Shown piece by piece: positions 7,997-15,110 of a DNA stretch of 26,016 nt. The translations under genes and the position numbers were made by a program. The stretch spans positions 1 through 26,016 of the forward strand of contig DATBLL010000172.1 of NCBI GenBank assembly GCA_036555425.1, read 5' to 3'. The DNA comes from SBBV01 sp036555425 (GTDB lineage: Bacteria > Pseudomonadota > Alphaproteobacteria > Bin65). The notes below the pieces were generated by a model, which worked only from the letters and a program-made list of their open reading frames with translations, searched no databases and was not told where the DNA came from. How positions within the stretch are numbered: position 1 is the stretch's first letter; every line of letters starts with the position of its first letter.

Positions 7997-8033
7997 CCGA
8001 GGGCCGCGCCCGTGCCTGGCGCGCGGCCCTCGG
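7997..8033 (-). terminator. 13-bp intergenic hairpin after the first binding-protein gene
   Basis: CCGAGGGCCGCGC (7997-8009) pairs perfectly with GCGCGGCCCTCGG (8021-8033) across an 11-base loop. It lies 16 bp past the stop of the upstream gene and 27 bp before livH. No U-run follows in the leftward direction, so it is more likely a processing, stability or partial-attenuation structure that lets the binding protein outnumber the permease. Confidence 0.6.
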
Positions 8034-8049
8034 GTGCCTTCGCTGGGCT

Positions 8050-9297
8050 TCAGCCGCGCGCGTTCCAGGGGCGCATCGGCCAGATCGGCTTGGCGACCGC
8101 GGCCTCCTTCGGCGCCACCGAGAGGAGCTTGCCGCCCCGGTTCTGGATCGCCGAGTTGCGCGTCTTGGTGTTCTGGCCCTTGTCGTTGAACGTGATCGCC
8201 GGCCCGACCGTGACGTTGTCGGCGATGTTGGTCTTCTTGAGCGCCTCGATGAGCTTCGCCGGCTCCGCCGCGCCGGCGCGCTTGTAGGCGTCGAGCGCGA
8301 TCAGCGTCGCCTCGAAGCTGTGCGAGACGCTGGTGTTGAGCGTGCGGTCGGGGAACTTCTTCGCCCAGGCCGCGATCATCGCCTTCGACATCGGCTTGTT
8401 GGGGTCGAACCACGGCACCATGTTGATGATGTCGTCGGAGAGCTTGCCCAACTGTTTCAGGAACGGATCGTCGTAGGGCCCCGGGCCGGTCGAAACGATG
8501 CCCATCGGCACCCAGCGCTGCTTCACCATCTCCTGCACGATCATGATCGCGTCGTTGAGCCGCGTGATGATCCAGAGCAGCTCGGCGTTGGAGCCCTTGG
8601 CCTTCCTCACCTCGGCCGAGAGATCGCGCGCCGCCGGATCGTAGCTGATCACGTCGGCGAACTTGTACGGCATGTCGAACTTGCCGATGAGGTTCACGCT
8701 CGCGTCCTTCTGCGTCGTGCCGAAGGTGTCGTTGGCATGCAGCATCACGGCCGATTTCGGCGCCTTGCCGGCGATCGCGTAGACTTCCTTCTGCAGCAGG
8801 AACGCGTCGGACGCGATCATCGGCCCGGTCGGGAAGTTGCGGAACACGGTCTTGAAGCGGCCGTCGGTGATCTGCGGCGCCGCCGCCACGTTGACGACGA
8901 GCGGGATCGACTTCGCCTCGCAGACCTGCGCCACCGCCGAGGTGATGCCCGAGTCGTAGCAGCCGAGGATCATCGTGCAGCCCTGGTCGATGAGCTTCTC
9001 GGCCTGGGCGCGGCCGACATCGACCTTGGTCTCGTTGTCGGCGTGCACCACCTCGACCTTGGGATAGCCCTTGCCCGCCAGCACCTCGAGCGCCAGCTCG
9101 ATGCCGCGCACGCTGTCCTGTCCGAACTGCGCCTGGATGCCCGAGCGCGGCAGGTTGACACCGATCTTGAGCGTCTTGCCTTGCGCGCTCGCGAAACGGA
9201 GCGGCACGGCTGCCGCAGCCGCGGCGCCCGCAGCACCGGCGAGGACGGTGCGGCGGCCGACGGTCTTGCCGGCGAGTTTGCGATCGATCGAAGTCAT
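8050..9297 (-). CDS. Periplasmic substrate-binding protein of the ABC importer (copy 1, Tat signal)
   Basis: A 415-residue type I periplasmic binding protein of the LivJ/AmiC-like group. The N-terminus is a twin-arginine-type signal: GRRTVLAG (14-21), an Ala-rich core, cleavage after FASA. The mature part starts KIGVNLPRSGIQAQFGQDSVRGIELALE and continues with the family pattern of a bilobed receptor. Leaving through the Tat route implies folding before export. Start ATG 9297 has AGGAGAGG just upstream. It lies directly before livH and is paralogous to the next gene upstream, with shared stretches such as RNFPTGPMI, SYDPAARDLSAEVRKAK, EMVKQRWVPMGIVS and IQNRGGK. Related receptors bind amino acids, amides or aromatic acids. 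Confidence 0.92.
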   Translation of the reverse strand: MTSIDRKLAGKTVGRRTVLAGAAGAAAAAAVPLRFASAQGKTLKIGVNLPRSGIQAQFGQDSVRGIELALEVLAGKGYPKVEVVHADNETKVDVGRAQAEKLIDQGCTMILGCYDSGITSAVAQVCEAKSIPLVVNVAAAPQITDGRFKTVFRNFPTGPMIASDAFLLQKEVYAIAGKAPKSAVMLHANDTFGTTQKDASVNLIGKFDMPYKFADVISYDPAARDLSAEVRKAKGSNAELLWIITRLNDAIMIVQEMVKQRWVPMGIVSTGPGPYDDPFLKQLGKLSDDIINMVPWFDPNKPMSKAMIAAWAKKFPDRTLNTSVSHSFEATLIALDAYKRAGAAEPAKLIEALKKTNIADNVTVGPAITFNDKGQNTKTRNSAIQNRGGKLLSVAPKEAAVAKPIWPMRPWNARG

Positions 9298-9402
9298 GAG
9301 CCTCTCCTGCTGGATTTTTCGTCCCGCTGCGCCGTTTGGCTTCGGTGAAGCGCCGACGCGCGGCGGAACGCGACATTATTCCCGCCGCGCGCCGTTACCA
9401 AG

Positions 9403-9428
9403 GTCCGCGCGGCCGCGGCCGCGCGGAC
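9403..9428. repeat. 26-bp perfect GC palindrome between the binding-protein genes
   Basis: The sequence from GTCCGCGCGGCCG to its exact reverse complement is an uninterrupted self-complementary run of only G, C and the outer T/A pair. It lies 45 bp beyond the stop of the upstream binding-protein gene and 106 bp before the start of the next. No U-run follows, so it is an RNA hairpin or DNA cruciform rather than a standard terminator. Confidence 0.75.
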
Positions 9429-9472
9429 TCGAGGCGCGCTTGTTCGTCTACGTGCCGTTCGGCGCCGGCGGA

Positions 9473-10708
9473 TCAGCCCCGCTTGCTCCACTCCCGCATC
9501 GGCCAGATCGGCTTCGTCACCGCGGCACTCTGCGGCAGGATCACGAGGTTCTTGCCGCCGCGATTCTGGATCGCCGACATCTTGACGTCGGGGTTCTGGC
9601 CTTTGGCGTCGAAATGCACGCCCGGGCCGGTCACGACGTTGTCCTTGATGTCGGTCTTCTTGAGCGCCTCGATCAGCTTGCCCGGCTCGGTCGAGCCGGC
9701 GCGCTTGAACGCGTCGACCGCGACGAGGATGCCCTCGAAGCTGTAGGTGTGGTTGGTGTTGAGCTCGCGGTCCGGGTAGCGCTTCTTCAGCGCCGCGTCG
9801 AGCGCCTTCGACAGCGGCTTGTTGGGATCGTGCCACGGCACGGTGCTGACGACGTCGTCGGAATACTTGCCGAGCGTCGACATGTAGACGCTCTCGTACC
9901 AGCCCGGACCGGCCGAGACGATGCCCATGGGAACCCAGCGCTGCTTGACCATCTCCTGCGTAATCAGGATCGCGTCGTTGACGCGCGAGATGACCATGGC
10001 CAGCTCGGCATTGGCCGCCTTGGCCTTGCGCACCTCGGCCGAAAGATCGCGCGCGGCCGGATCGTAGGCGATCGTCTCGAGCGGCTTGTAGGGCATCTCG
10101 AATTTCGGGAAGAGCCGGAGGAGCGCGTCCTTGGTGTTGGTGCCGTAGGTGTCGTTGGTGTGCATCAGCACCATGGTCTTCGGTGTCTTGCCCGAGACCT
10201 TGAAGAGGTCCTTCTGGAGATTCAGCGAGTCGGTGACGATCATCGGCCCGGTCGGGAAGTTCCGGAAGATCGTCTTGTAGCCCTGCTCGGTCAGCGCCGG
10301 CGCGGCCGCGATCGACACGGCGAAGGGAATGCCCTTCGCCTCGCAGACCTGGGCGGCGGCGAGCGTCTGCCCCGAATCGAAGCAGCCGGAAATGATGTTG
10401 GCGCCCTGCTCGATCAGCCGCTCGCACTGCGAGCGCGCGACGGCGGGATTCGTCTCGGTGTCACCGGGGAGGATTTCGAACTCGGGATAGCCGCGCGCCT
10501 TCAGCACCTCGGGCGCGCACTCGACGCCGCGCATGCAATCGATGCCGATCTGGGCCTGGATGCCCGAGCGCGGATAGAGCACGCCGATCTTGAGCTTCTG
10601 TCCCTGCGCATGGGCGAAGCGCAGCGGCACGGCTGCGGCGACGGCTCCCGCGCCAGCCAGGAACGTGCGGCGACGAAGACGCGCGGCTTTCGCGATTCTG
10701 CGAGTCAT
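9473..10708 (-). CDS. Periplasmic substrate-binding protein of the ABC importer (copy 2, Tat signal)
   Basis: A 411-residue paralogue of the neighbouring binding protein, same fold and same length. The signal peptide has a triple arginine (LRRRTFLAGAG, 11-21) and cleaves after FAHA. The mature N-terminus KIGVLYPRSGIQAQIGIDCMRG matches the partner closely, while the ligand-facing middle differs (for example CFDSGQTL against CYDSGITS), suggesting related but not identical ligands. Start ATG 10708 has a perfect AGGAGG Shine-Dalgarno. It is the first transport gene after the MarR regulator, with an AT-rich promoter-like stretch at about 10790-10830. Probably it shares the single LivHMGF complex with its paralogue. 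Confidence 0.92.
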   Translation of the reverse strand: MTRRIAKAARLRRRTFLAGAGAVAAAVPLRFAHAQGQKLKIGVLYPRSGIQAQIGIDCMRGVECAPEVLKARGYPEFEILPGDTETNPAVARSQCERLIEQGANIISGCFDSGQTLAAAQVCEAKGIPFAVSIAAAPALTEQGYKTIFRNFPTGPMIVTDSLNLQKDLFKVSGKTPKTMVLMHTNDTYGTNTKDALLRLFPKFEMPYKPLETIAYDPAARDLSAEVRKAKAANAELAMVISRVNDAILITQEMVKQRWVPMGIVSAGPGWYESVYMSTLGKYSDDVVSTVPWHDPNKPLSKALDAALKKRYPDRELNTNHTYSFEGILVAVDAFKRAGSTEPGKLIEALKKTDIKDNVVTGPGVHFDAKGQNPDVKMSAIQNRGGKNLVILPQSAAVTKPIWPMREWSKRG

Positions 10709-10761
10709 GGACGTTTCCTCCTGTTTGGTCCCCTTGCGGAGAACGGCTGCTCTTGTCTCTC

Positions 10762-10780
10762 GCCCGCTCTTTGGGCGGGC
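10762..10780 (-). promoter_or_regulatory. Leader hairpin before the transport operon
   Basis: GCCCGC (10762-10767) pairs with GCGGGC (10775-10780) over a seven-base loop, between the candidate promoter and the first binding-protein gene. It may be a leader structure; function unknown. Confidence 0.3.
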
Positions 10781-10797
10781 ATGTTCCGCCCGATATT

Positions 10798-10824
10798 GTT
10801 ATAGGACATTACTAAATTCGTCAA
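10798..10824 (-). promoter_or_regulatory. Candidate promoter of the transport operon
   Basis: Reading leftward, TTGACG (complement of 10819-10824) is followed after 15 bp by TATAAC (complement of 10798-10803). The spacer is short, but this is the only AT-rich patch between the MarR gene and the first binding-protein gene, so promoter and MarR operator probably both lie here. No clear long inverted repeat was found. Confidence 0.35.
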
Positions 10825-10845
10825 TTCGCTGGCGCCGCGCGCGGC

Positions 10846-11379
10846 CTAGCCGAGGGAGCGCGCGACCCGCGTCAGCAATTCCAAGAGCGTGCGCTTTTCG
10901 GCGGGATCGAGCGTGCGCGTCGCGCGCTTTTCGTGTTCGAGCGCCAAGCGTTGGAAGCGCGCCAGCATCTGCCGTCCGGCGCCGGTCAGATAGAGGGCGT
11001 GCGAGCGGCGGTCGGACGGCGAGGCGACGCGGCGCGCGAGCTTCCGCCGCTCGAGCTCGTTGAGCATGCCGACGAGATTGGCGCGCTTGATCGCGAGCGC
11101 GCGGCCGAGCGCGGCCTGGGTCAGGCCCGGATTTTGCCCGATGACGATGAGCGTCGAATATTGCGCCGGGCGGATGTCGACGCGCGCCAAGGTCTGGATG
11201 AAATCCTTGAAGATCGCGAGCTGCGCGCGGCGCACCACGTAGCCGATGTGCTCGGGCAGCACGCCGAGATCGACATCGCCGCCGCACTGGGGCCGCCGCG
11301 CCGCGCCCGGCCCGGCACCCTCCTCGCCGTTGCGCCGCGCGTGCTGGCGCTGCATCGATCTGGGCGAAATCCCCGTCAT
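10846..11379 (-). CDS. MarR-family transcriptional regulator
   Basis: A 177-residue winged-helix regulator. The DNA-binding core spans about residues 68-133: RPAQYSTLIVIGQNPGLTQA, recognition-helix region LAIKRANLVGMLNELERR, and the wing VASPSDRRSHALYLT with the conserved DRR (123-125). Flanking helices would make the dimer interface. MarR proteins usually repress nearby genes and are released by small phenolic or aromatic ligands. It lies 137 bp before the binding-protein/livHMGF genes on the same strand and is divergent from benE, so it could control either or both. The first about 38 residues are polar and poorly conserved; ATG 11379 has a weak ribosome binding site and a later start is possible. 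Confidence 0.85.
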   Translation of the reverse strand: MTGISPRSMQRQHARRNGEEGAGPGAARRPQCGGDVDLGVLPEHIGYVVRRAQLAIFKDFIQTLARVDIRPAQYSTLIVIGQNPGLTQAALGRALAIKRANLVGMLNELERRKLARRVASPSDRRSHALYLTGAGRQMLARFQRLALEHEKRATRTLDPAEKRTLLELLTRVARSLG

Positions 11380-11529
11380 ATTTCCGCTTCGGCAACCCTC
11401 GCGGCGGGATGATGCGCCGAGTGCGGCGCGGCGCGCAACCCCACATGCCGGTTCGCGCGTTGACGCGCTTCACCGCGCGCGGCTAGCGTGACGCTGGCGG
11501 GGAGCGGAATCGGGCGAGAGGAGAGCGGG

Positions 11530-13344
11530 TTGCGGCTATTGGTGCTGGAACGGATCGCGCGGCCACGGCCGGGCTTCGCCGATATCCTGGCCGGCCTGCG
11601 CGGGCACCATCTTGCCAATGCGCTGGTGAGCTTCCTCTTCGCCTGCACCGGGCCGGTGGCCCTTATCCTCACCGTCGGCATCGCCGGCGGCTTGAAGCCG
11701 GCCGAGATCGCCTCCTGGATCTCGATCGCGTTCATGCTCGGCGGCGCGATCACCTTCGCGATGAGCATTCTCTATCGCCAGCCGCTGGCCATGGCGTGGA
11801 CGATTCCGGGCACCGCCATCGTCGGCGCCGGGCTGCTGAAATTCCCCTATCCGGAAATCGTCGGCGCCTATGTGGTGACCGGCGCGCTGATGCTGGCGCT
11901 CGGCCTGAGCGGCGCGTTCAAGAAGATCATGGACTGGATGCCGCAGCCCATCGTCATGGCGATGGTGGCGGGCCTGTTCCTGAAATTCGGCGTCCTCGCC
12001 ATCGACGGCTTCGACAAGGCGCCGATCGTGGCCGTGGCCGCGACCGCAGGCTTCGTGCTGTTCTCGCTGATGAGGCCACTCGGGCGGTTCGTGCCGCCGG
12101 TCGTGGCGGCGTTGGCGGCGGGCGGCGTCGCCATCGCGGTTCTCGGCGGTTTCCATCCGCGCGAGGGCGCGGCCGGGTTTTTCGCCGATCCCGTTTTCTT
12201 CGTGCCCAAATTCAGCGAGGCGGCGCTGCTCGACCTCGTGCTGCCGCTCGCGATCTCCGTCGTCGTGCTGCAGAACGCGCAGGGCATCGGCATCCTGCGC
12301 ATGAACCGGCACGATCCGCCGCCCAACACGATCACGGCGGTGTGCGGCGTCGGCACCATCGCCTTCGGCCTGTTCGGCGCGGTCTGCGCGTGCCTCACAG
12401 GCCCGGCCAACGCCATCATCTGCACCAGCGGCGAGCCCAAGAACCACTACATCGGCGCGCTGATCTGGGCGGCGTTCGCGGTGGTCTTCGGCCTGTTCGC
12501 GCCCGGCATCACGAGCGTCGCGCTGGCGGTGCCCGATGCCTTCATCTTCGTGATCGGCGGCCTCGCCATGCTGCGCGTGCTGCAGCAATCGCTGGCGGCG
12601 GCGTTCGGCGGCAAATTCACGGCCGGCGCCGTCGTCTGCCTGGCGGTGACGGTGACCGAGCTCATCCCCGAGGCGCGTTTCGCGCTGCTTGGCATCGGCG
12701 CGCCGTTCTGGGGCCTCGTCTTCGGCGTCGCCGCCTCGCTGCTGCTCGAGCCCGGCGATTTCCGCAGGCCGGCCGTCGCGGCGCCGGCGCCGGCACCCGC
12801 CGAGCCGGCGCCGCCGATCGAAGAAAAAGTGCAGCGCCCAACGCCGCCCGTGCCGGCCTGGGCGCTCGAGCCCGACGAGAAGCCGAAGCCAGCGACCGCG
12901 AGCGAAATGCAGAGTGCCGCCGAACCGCCGCCTGCCGTCGCGCCGCCCACTGAGCCTGCGCCCCCATCATCCGCGCCGGTACCGATGCGGTTCTCCGAGG
13001 CCGACACGAAGTCGCTCGCCCCGCTCACCCCGCCCGCGCGCGAAATCAAGAATGACACGGGGGCCGTACCGCACGTCAGTCCAGTCGCGGCCGAATCAGC
13101 ATCGCTCGCCGCGGAGCCAGAAACGAAAGAAGCAACAGCCGGAGCCGCGTCGGACGCGGCGAAGACGGAGGAACCGGCCGAGAAAGACGAGAAGAGGGCG
13201 GAGCCCGACAAAACATCGACCGGGCCCGAAACCGCTGCATTAGCAGCAGGCGCGGAAGAGGCGCTTGCGCGAAAAGAAGAAAAGGAAGCGGGGCCCGAGA
13301 AGAAGAAGAAGAAGTCCAAGTCCGGCAAGAAGACTTCGAGCTAG
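11530..13344 (+). CDS. benE: BenE-type benzoate/H+ symporter-like transporter with long C-terminal tail
   Basis: A 604-residue membrane protein. Residues 1 to about 412 match the BenE family (about 390 residues): GFADILAGL, SWISIAFMLGGA, AWTIPGTAIVGAGL, PQPIVMAMVAGLFLKFG and the LQNAQGIGILRMN segment, with about 11-12 helices. Members move benzoate with protons, but many have unknown substrates. The last about 190 residues are low-complexity: Pro/Ala-rich, then Glu/Ala/Lys-rich, ending with a run of lysines (PEKKKKKSKSGKKTSS). This tail is absent from typical BenE. The TTG at 11530 is chosen because AGGAG sits six bases before it; a GTG at 11488 lacks such a site. Its stop codon shares CTAG with the convergent gene. 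Confidence 0.85.
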   Translation: MRLLVLERIARPRPGFADILAGLRGHHLANALVSFLFACTGPVALILTVGIAGGLKPAEIASWISIAFMLGGAITFAMSILYRQPLAMAWTIPGTAIVGAGLLKFPYPEIVGAYVVTGALMLALGLSGAFKKIMDWMPQPIVMAMVAGLFLKFGVLAIDGFDKAPIVAVAATAGFVLFSLMRPLGRFVPPVVAALAAGGVAIAVLGGFHPREGAAGFFADPVFFVPKFSEAALLDLVLPLAISVVVLQNAQGIGILRMNRHDPPPNTITAVCGVGTIAFGLFGAVCACLTGPANAIICTSGEPKNHYIGALIWAAFAVVFGLFAPGITSVALAVPDAFIFVIGGLAMLRVLQQSLAAAFGGKFTAGAVVCLAVTVTELIPEARFALLGIGAPFWGLVFGVAASLLLEPGDFRRPAVAAPAPAPAEPAPPIEEKVQRPTPPVPAWALEPDEKPKPATASEMQSAAEPPPAVAPPTEPAPPSSAPVPMRFSEADTKSLAPLTPPAREIKNDTGAVPHVSPVAAESASLAAEPETKEATAGAASDAAKTEEPAEKDEKRAEPDKTSTGPETAALAAGAEEALARKEEKEAGPEKKKKKSKSGKKTSS

Positions 13345-14009
13345 AGCACGCCGAATTTGTCGAACACTTCGCGCAAGGTCTTGCCGGCTTCGAGCTGCGC
13401 GCGCGTATCGTCTTCGGCCGAAACCTTGGCGAAGGCGCGTTTGAAGACTTCTTCGGCCTTCGCGGCGGGGATGACGACCACGCCGTCCGCATCGCCGAAG
13501 ATGTAGTCCCCGCTCGCCACCTTGACGCCGCCGCAGGCCACGGGGCAGTCGCGCTCCATCATCTTGGCGCGGCCCTTGGTGTCGAGCGGGCCAATGCCGC
13601 CGTGGAACAGCGGGAAGCGCATTTCGCGGATGCGGCGGATGTCGCGCACGAGGCCATCAGTGACACAGCCCGCGGCGCGGCGCGCGGCGGCGGCCGTGCT
13701 GAGCAACTCGCCCCAGGGTGCTACGCGCGTCGTCGGCCCGTCGCAGGCCAGCACCGCGACGTCGCCCGGCTTCAGATCGTCGATGAGCGCGATCTCGACC
13801 TCGTAGGGGTCTTCGCCCGGCACCACGCCGTAGCGCGGCATGTAGAGCCCGGTGCGCGCGCGGCCGAACAGCACCAGCGCATCGTCGAGCGGCCGCACGA
13901 AGGGCCGCATCGCCTGGTCCATGAGCCCGAGGTCGTCCATCACGTCAGAGAGGACGGCGGAATAGAGACACTGGGCGATTTTCGCGCGGTCGAACCCGAG
14001 ACTGCTCAT
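13341..14009 (-). CDS. RraA-family protein (HMG/CHMG aldolase or oxaloacetate decarboxylase-like)
   Basis: A 222-residue member of the RraA/4-hydroxy-4-methyl-2-oxoglutarate aldolase fold. Conserved features are PWGELLSTAA (GE at 100-101), CVTDGLVRDIRRI with the metal- and substrate-binding Arg122-Asp123, and GDYIFGDADGVVVIP near the end. The R-D pair is typical of catalytic members that cleave 4-hydroxy-4-methyl-2-oxoglutarate or decarboxylate oxaloacetate, a last step of protocatechuate/gallate meta-cleavage. Binding to RNase E, as in E. coli RraA, is less likely given the metabolic context. ATG 14009 has GGAAGGA upstream; the longer frame reads into an inverted repeat. It follows the class II aldolase on the same strand. 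Confidence 0.85.
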   Translation of the reverse strand: MSSLGFDRAKIAQCLYSAVLSDVMDDLGLMDQAMRPFVRPLDDALVLFGRARTGLYMPRYGVVPGEDPYEVEIALIDDLKPGDVAVLACDGPTTRVAPWGELLSTAAAARRAAGCVTDGLVRDIRRIREMRFPLFHGGIGPLDTKGRAKMMERDCPVACGGVKVASGDYIFGDADGVVVIPAAKAEEVFKRAFAKVSAEDDTRAQLEAGKTLREVFDKFGVL

Positions 14010-14042
14010 CGCGTCCTTCCCATCAGCAAATTTGCATGATCT

Positions 14043-14144
14043 CTTCGTGGGGGCGGGTCCCCGACCCGCCCGTGGCGACGCGGGCACGGCGCCGGCCTGG
14101 AATCTGCGGCCACGCGGGCGGGGCGGGGACCCGCCCCTACGAAG
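14043..14144. repeat. About 100-bp inverted repeat between two aldolase genes
   Basis: The arm CTTCGTGGGGGCGGGTCCCC (14043-14062) matches the reverse complement of 14125-14144 at 19 of 20 positions. Inside, CCCGCCCG-TGGC near 14065 pairs with GCCACGCGGGCGGG near 14109 apart from a 2-base offset. The element fills almost the whole gap between the two leftward genes. It resembles dispersed intergenic palindromes of GC-rich genomes; no second full copy occurs in the window. Confidence 0.8.
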
Positions 14145-14174
14145 AACGTGTGGCGCGCAACGGAACGCGCGATC

Positions 14175-14975
14175 TCAGGTGCGATAGCTCGGATCGGTGC
14201 GGTCGAGGTCGCGCATCAAGGCCGAGAACGTGTCTTCGCCGCAGACCGGGTGGTTGGCGAAAAGATTGGCGTCGCGCGTCGAGTTGACCGTGGCCTCGCG
14301 CGTCACCTCGATCGTGTCGCCGTTGAGCGCCTCCGACGCGCACTGCGCCTCGCACGCCCATTGCAGATTGAGCATGCGCGCCCAGGCCTCGGGAATCGTA
14401 CGGCCATGCGCGAGCAGGCCGTGATTGCGCAGGATCACGAGCGGCTTCAGCCCGATGCTCTTCACCATCCGCGCCTTCTCGTCGTCGCGCACGGTCAGGC
14501 CCTCGAAGTCGTGATAGGCGACGTGGTCGTAGATCATCGCCGAGTAGAAATTGGTGTTGCGCAAACCCGCTTTCTTCGAGGCGACCGCGAGGCCCTCCTT
14601 GGTGTGGGTGTGGAGGACGCAGATGGCCTCGGGCACGTGCTCGTGGATCGCGCTGTGGATGAGGAAGCCGGCCGGGTTCACGCCCCAGGGCGAGTCGTCG
14701 AGCTTGTTCCCCTTCAAGTCGATCTTGACCAGGTTCGACGCCTTCACCTCGTGATACATGAGGCCGTAGGGGTTGATGAGGAAATGGTGCTCGGGCCCGG
14801 GCAATCGCACGGTGATGTGGTTGAAGATGAGCAGCGACCAGCCCATGCGATCGACGATGCGGTAGAGCGCCGCGAGCTGCACGCGCCGCTCCCATTCCTC
14901 GGGGCTGATCGCGGGCGGGCGGGCATCGGTCACGGTCTTGAGCTTCACCGCGGCCTGGACCGGATAGCGGGCCAT
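14175..14975 (-). CDS. Class II aldolase/adducin family protein
   Basis: A 266-residue zinc-dependent aldolase-fold protein. Likely metal ligands are His122 and His124 (VLHTHTKEG) and His185 (LRNHGLLAHG). The N-terminal region has the family pattern DRMGWSLLIFNHITVRLPG, then HHFLINPYGLMYHEVKASNLVKID. Members split or decarboxylate phosphorylated sugars or hydroxy acids; some of this non-phosphosugar subgroup act on aromatic acids or have unknown substrates. ATG 14975 is supported by AGAGGA upstream; the long upstream frame is a shadow of the divergent reductase gene. Placement before the RraA-type gene suggests successive C-C cleaving steps in one pathway. Confidence 0.88.
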   Translation of the reverse strand: MARYPVQAAVKLKTVTDARPPAISPEEWERRVQLAALYRIVDRMGWSLLIFNHITVRLPGPEHHFLINPYGLMYHEVKASNLVKIDLKGNKLDDSPWGVNPAGFLIHSAIHEHVPEAICVLHTHTKEGLAVASKKAGLRNTNFYSAMIYDHVAYHDFEGLTVRDDEKARMVKSIGLKPLVILRNHGLLAHGRTIPEAWARMLNLQWACEAQCASEALNGDTIEVTREATVNSTRDANLFANHPVCGEDTFSALMRDLDRTDPSYRT

Positions 14976-15110
14976 GTGCAATTCCTCTTTTCGCAGGATG
15001 GGGAATTCGCCGGATAGTCTATAAGGCCGCGCCGCCGCTGCAAGGCCGAAGGCCGGGCGCCGGCGTTGCGCCGGGCGCAACGGAAGAGAAATAAGTCGGA
15101 ATAGGGCACG

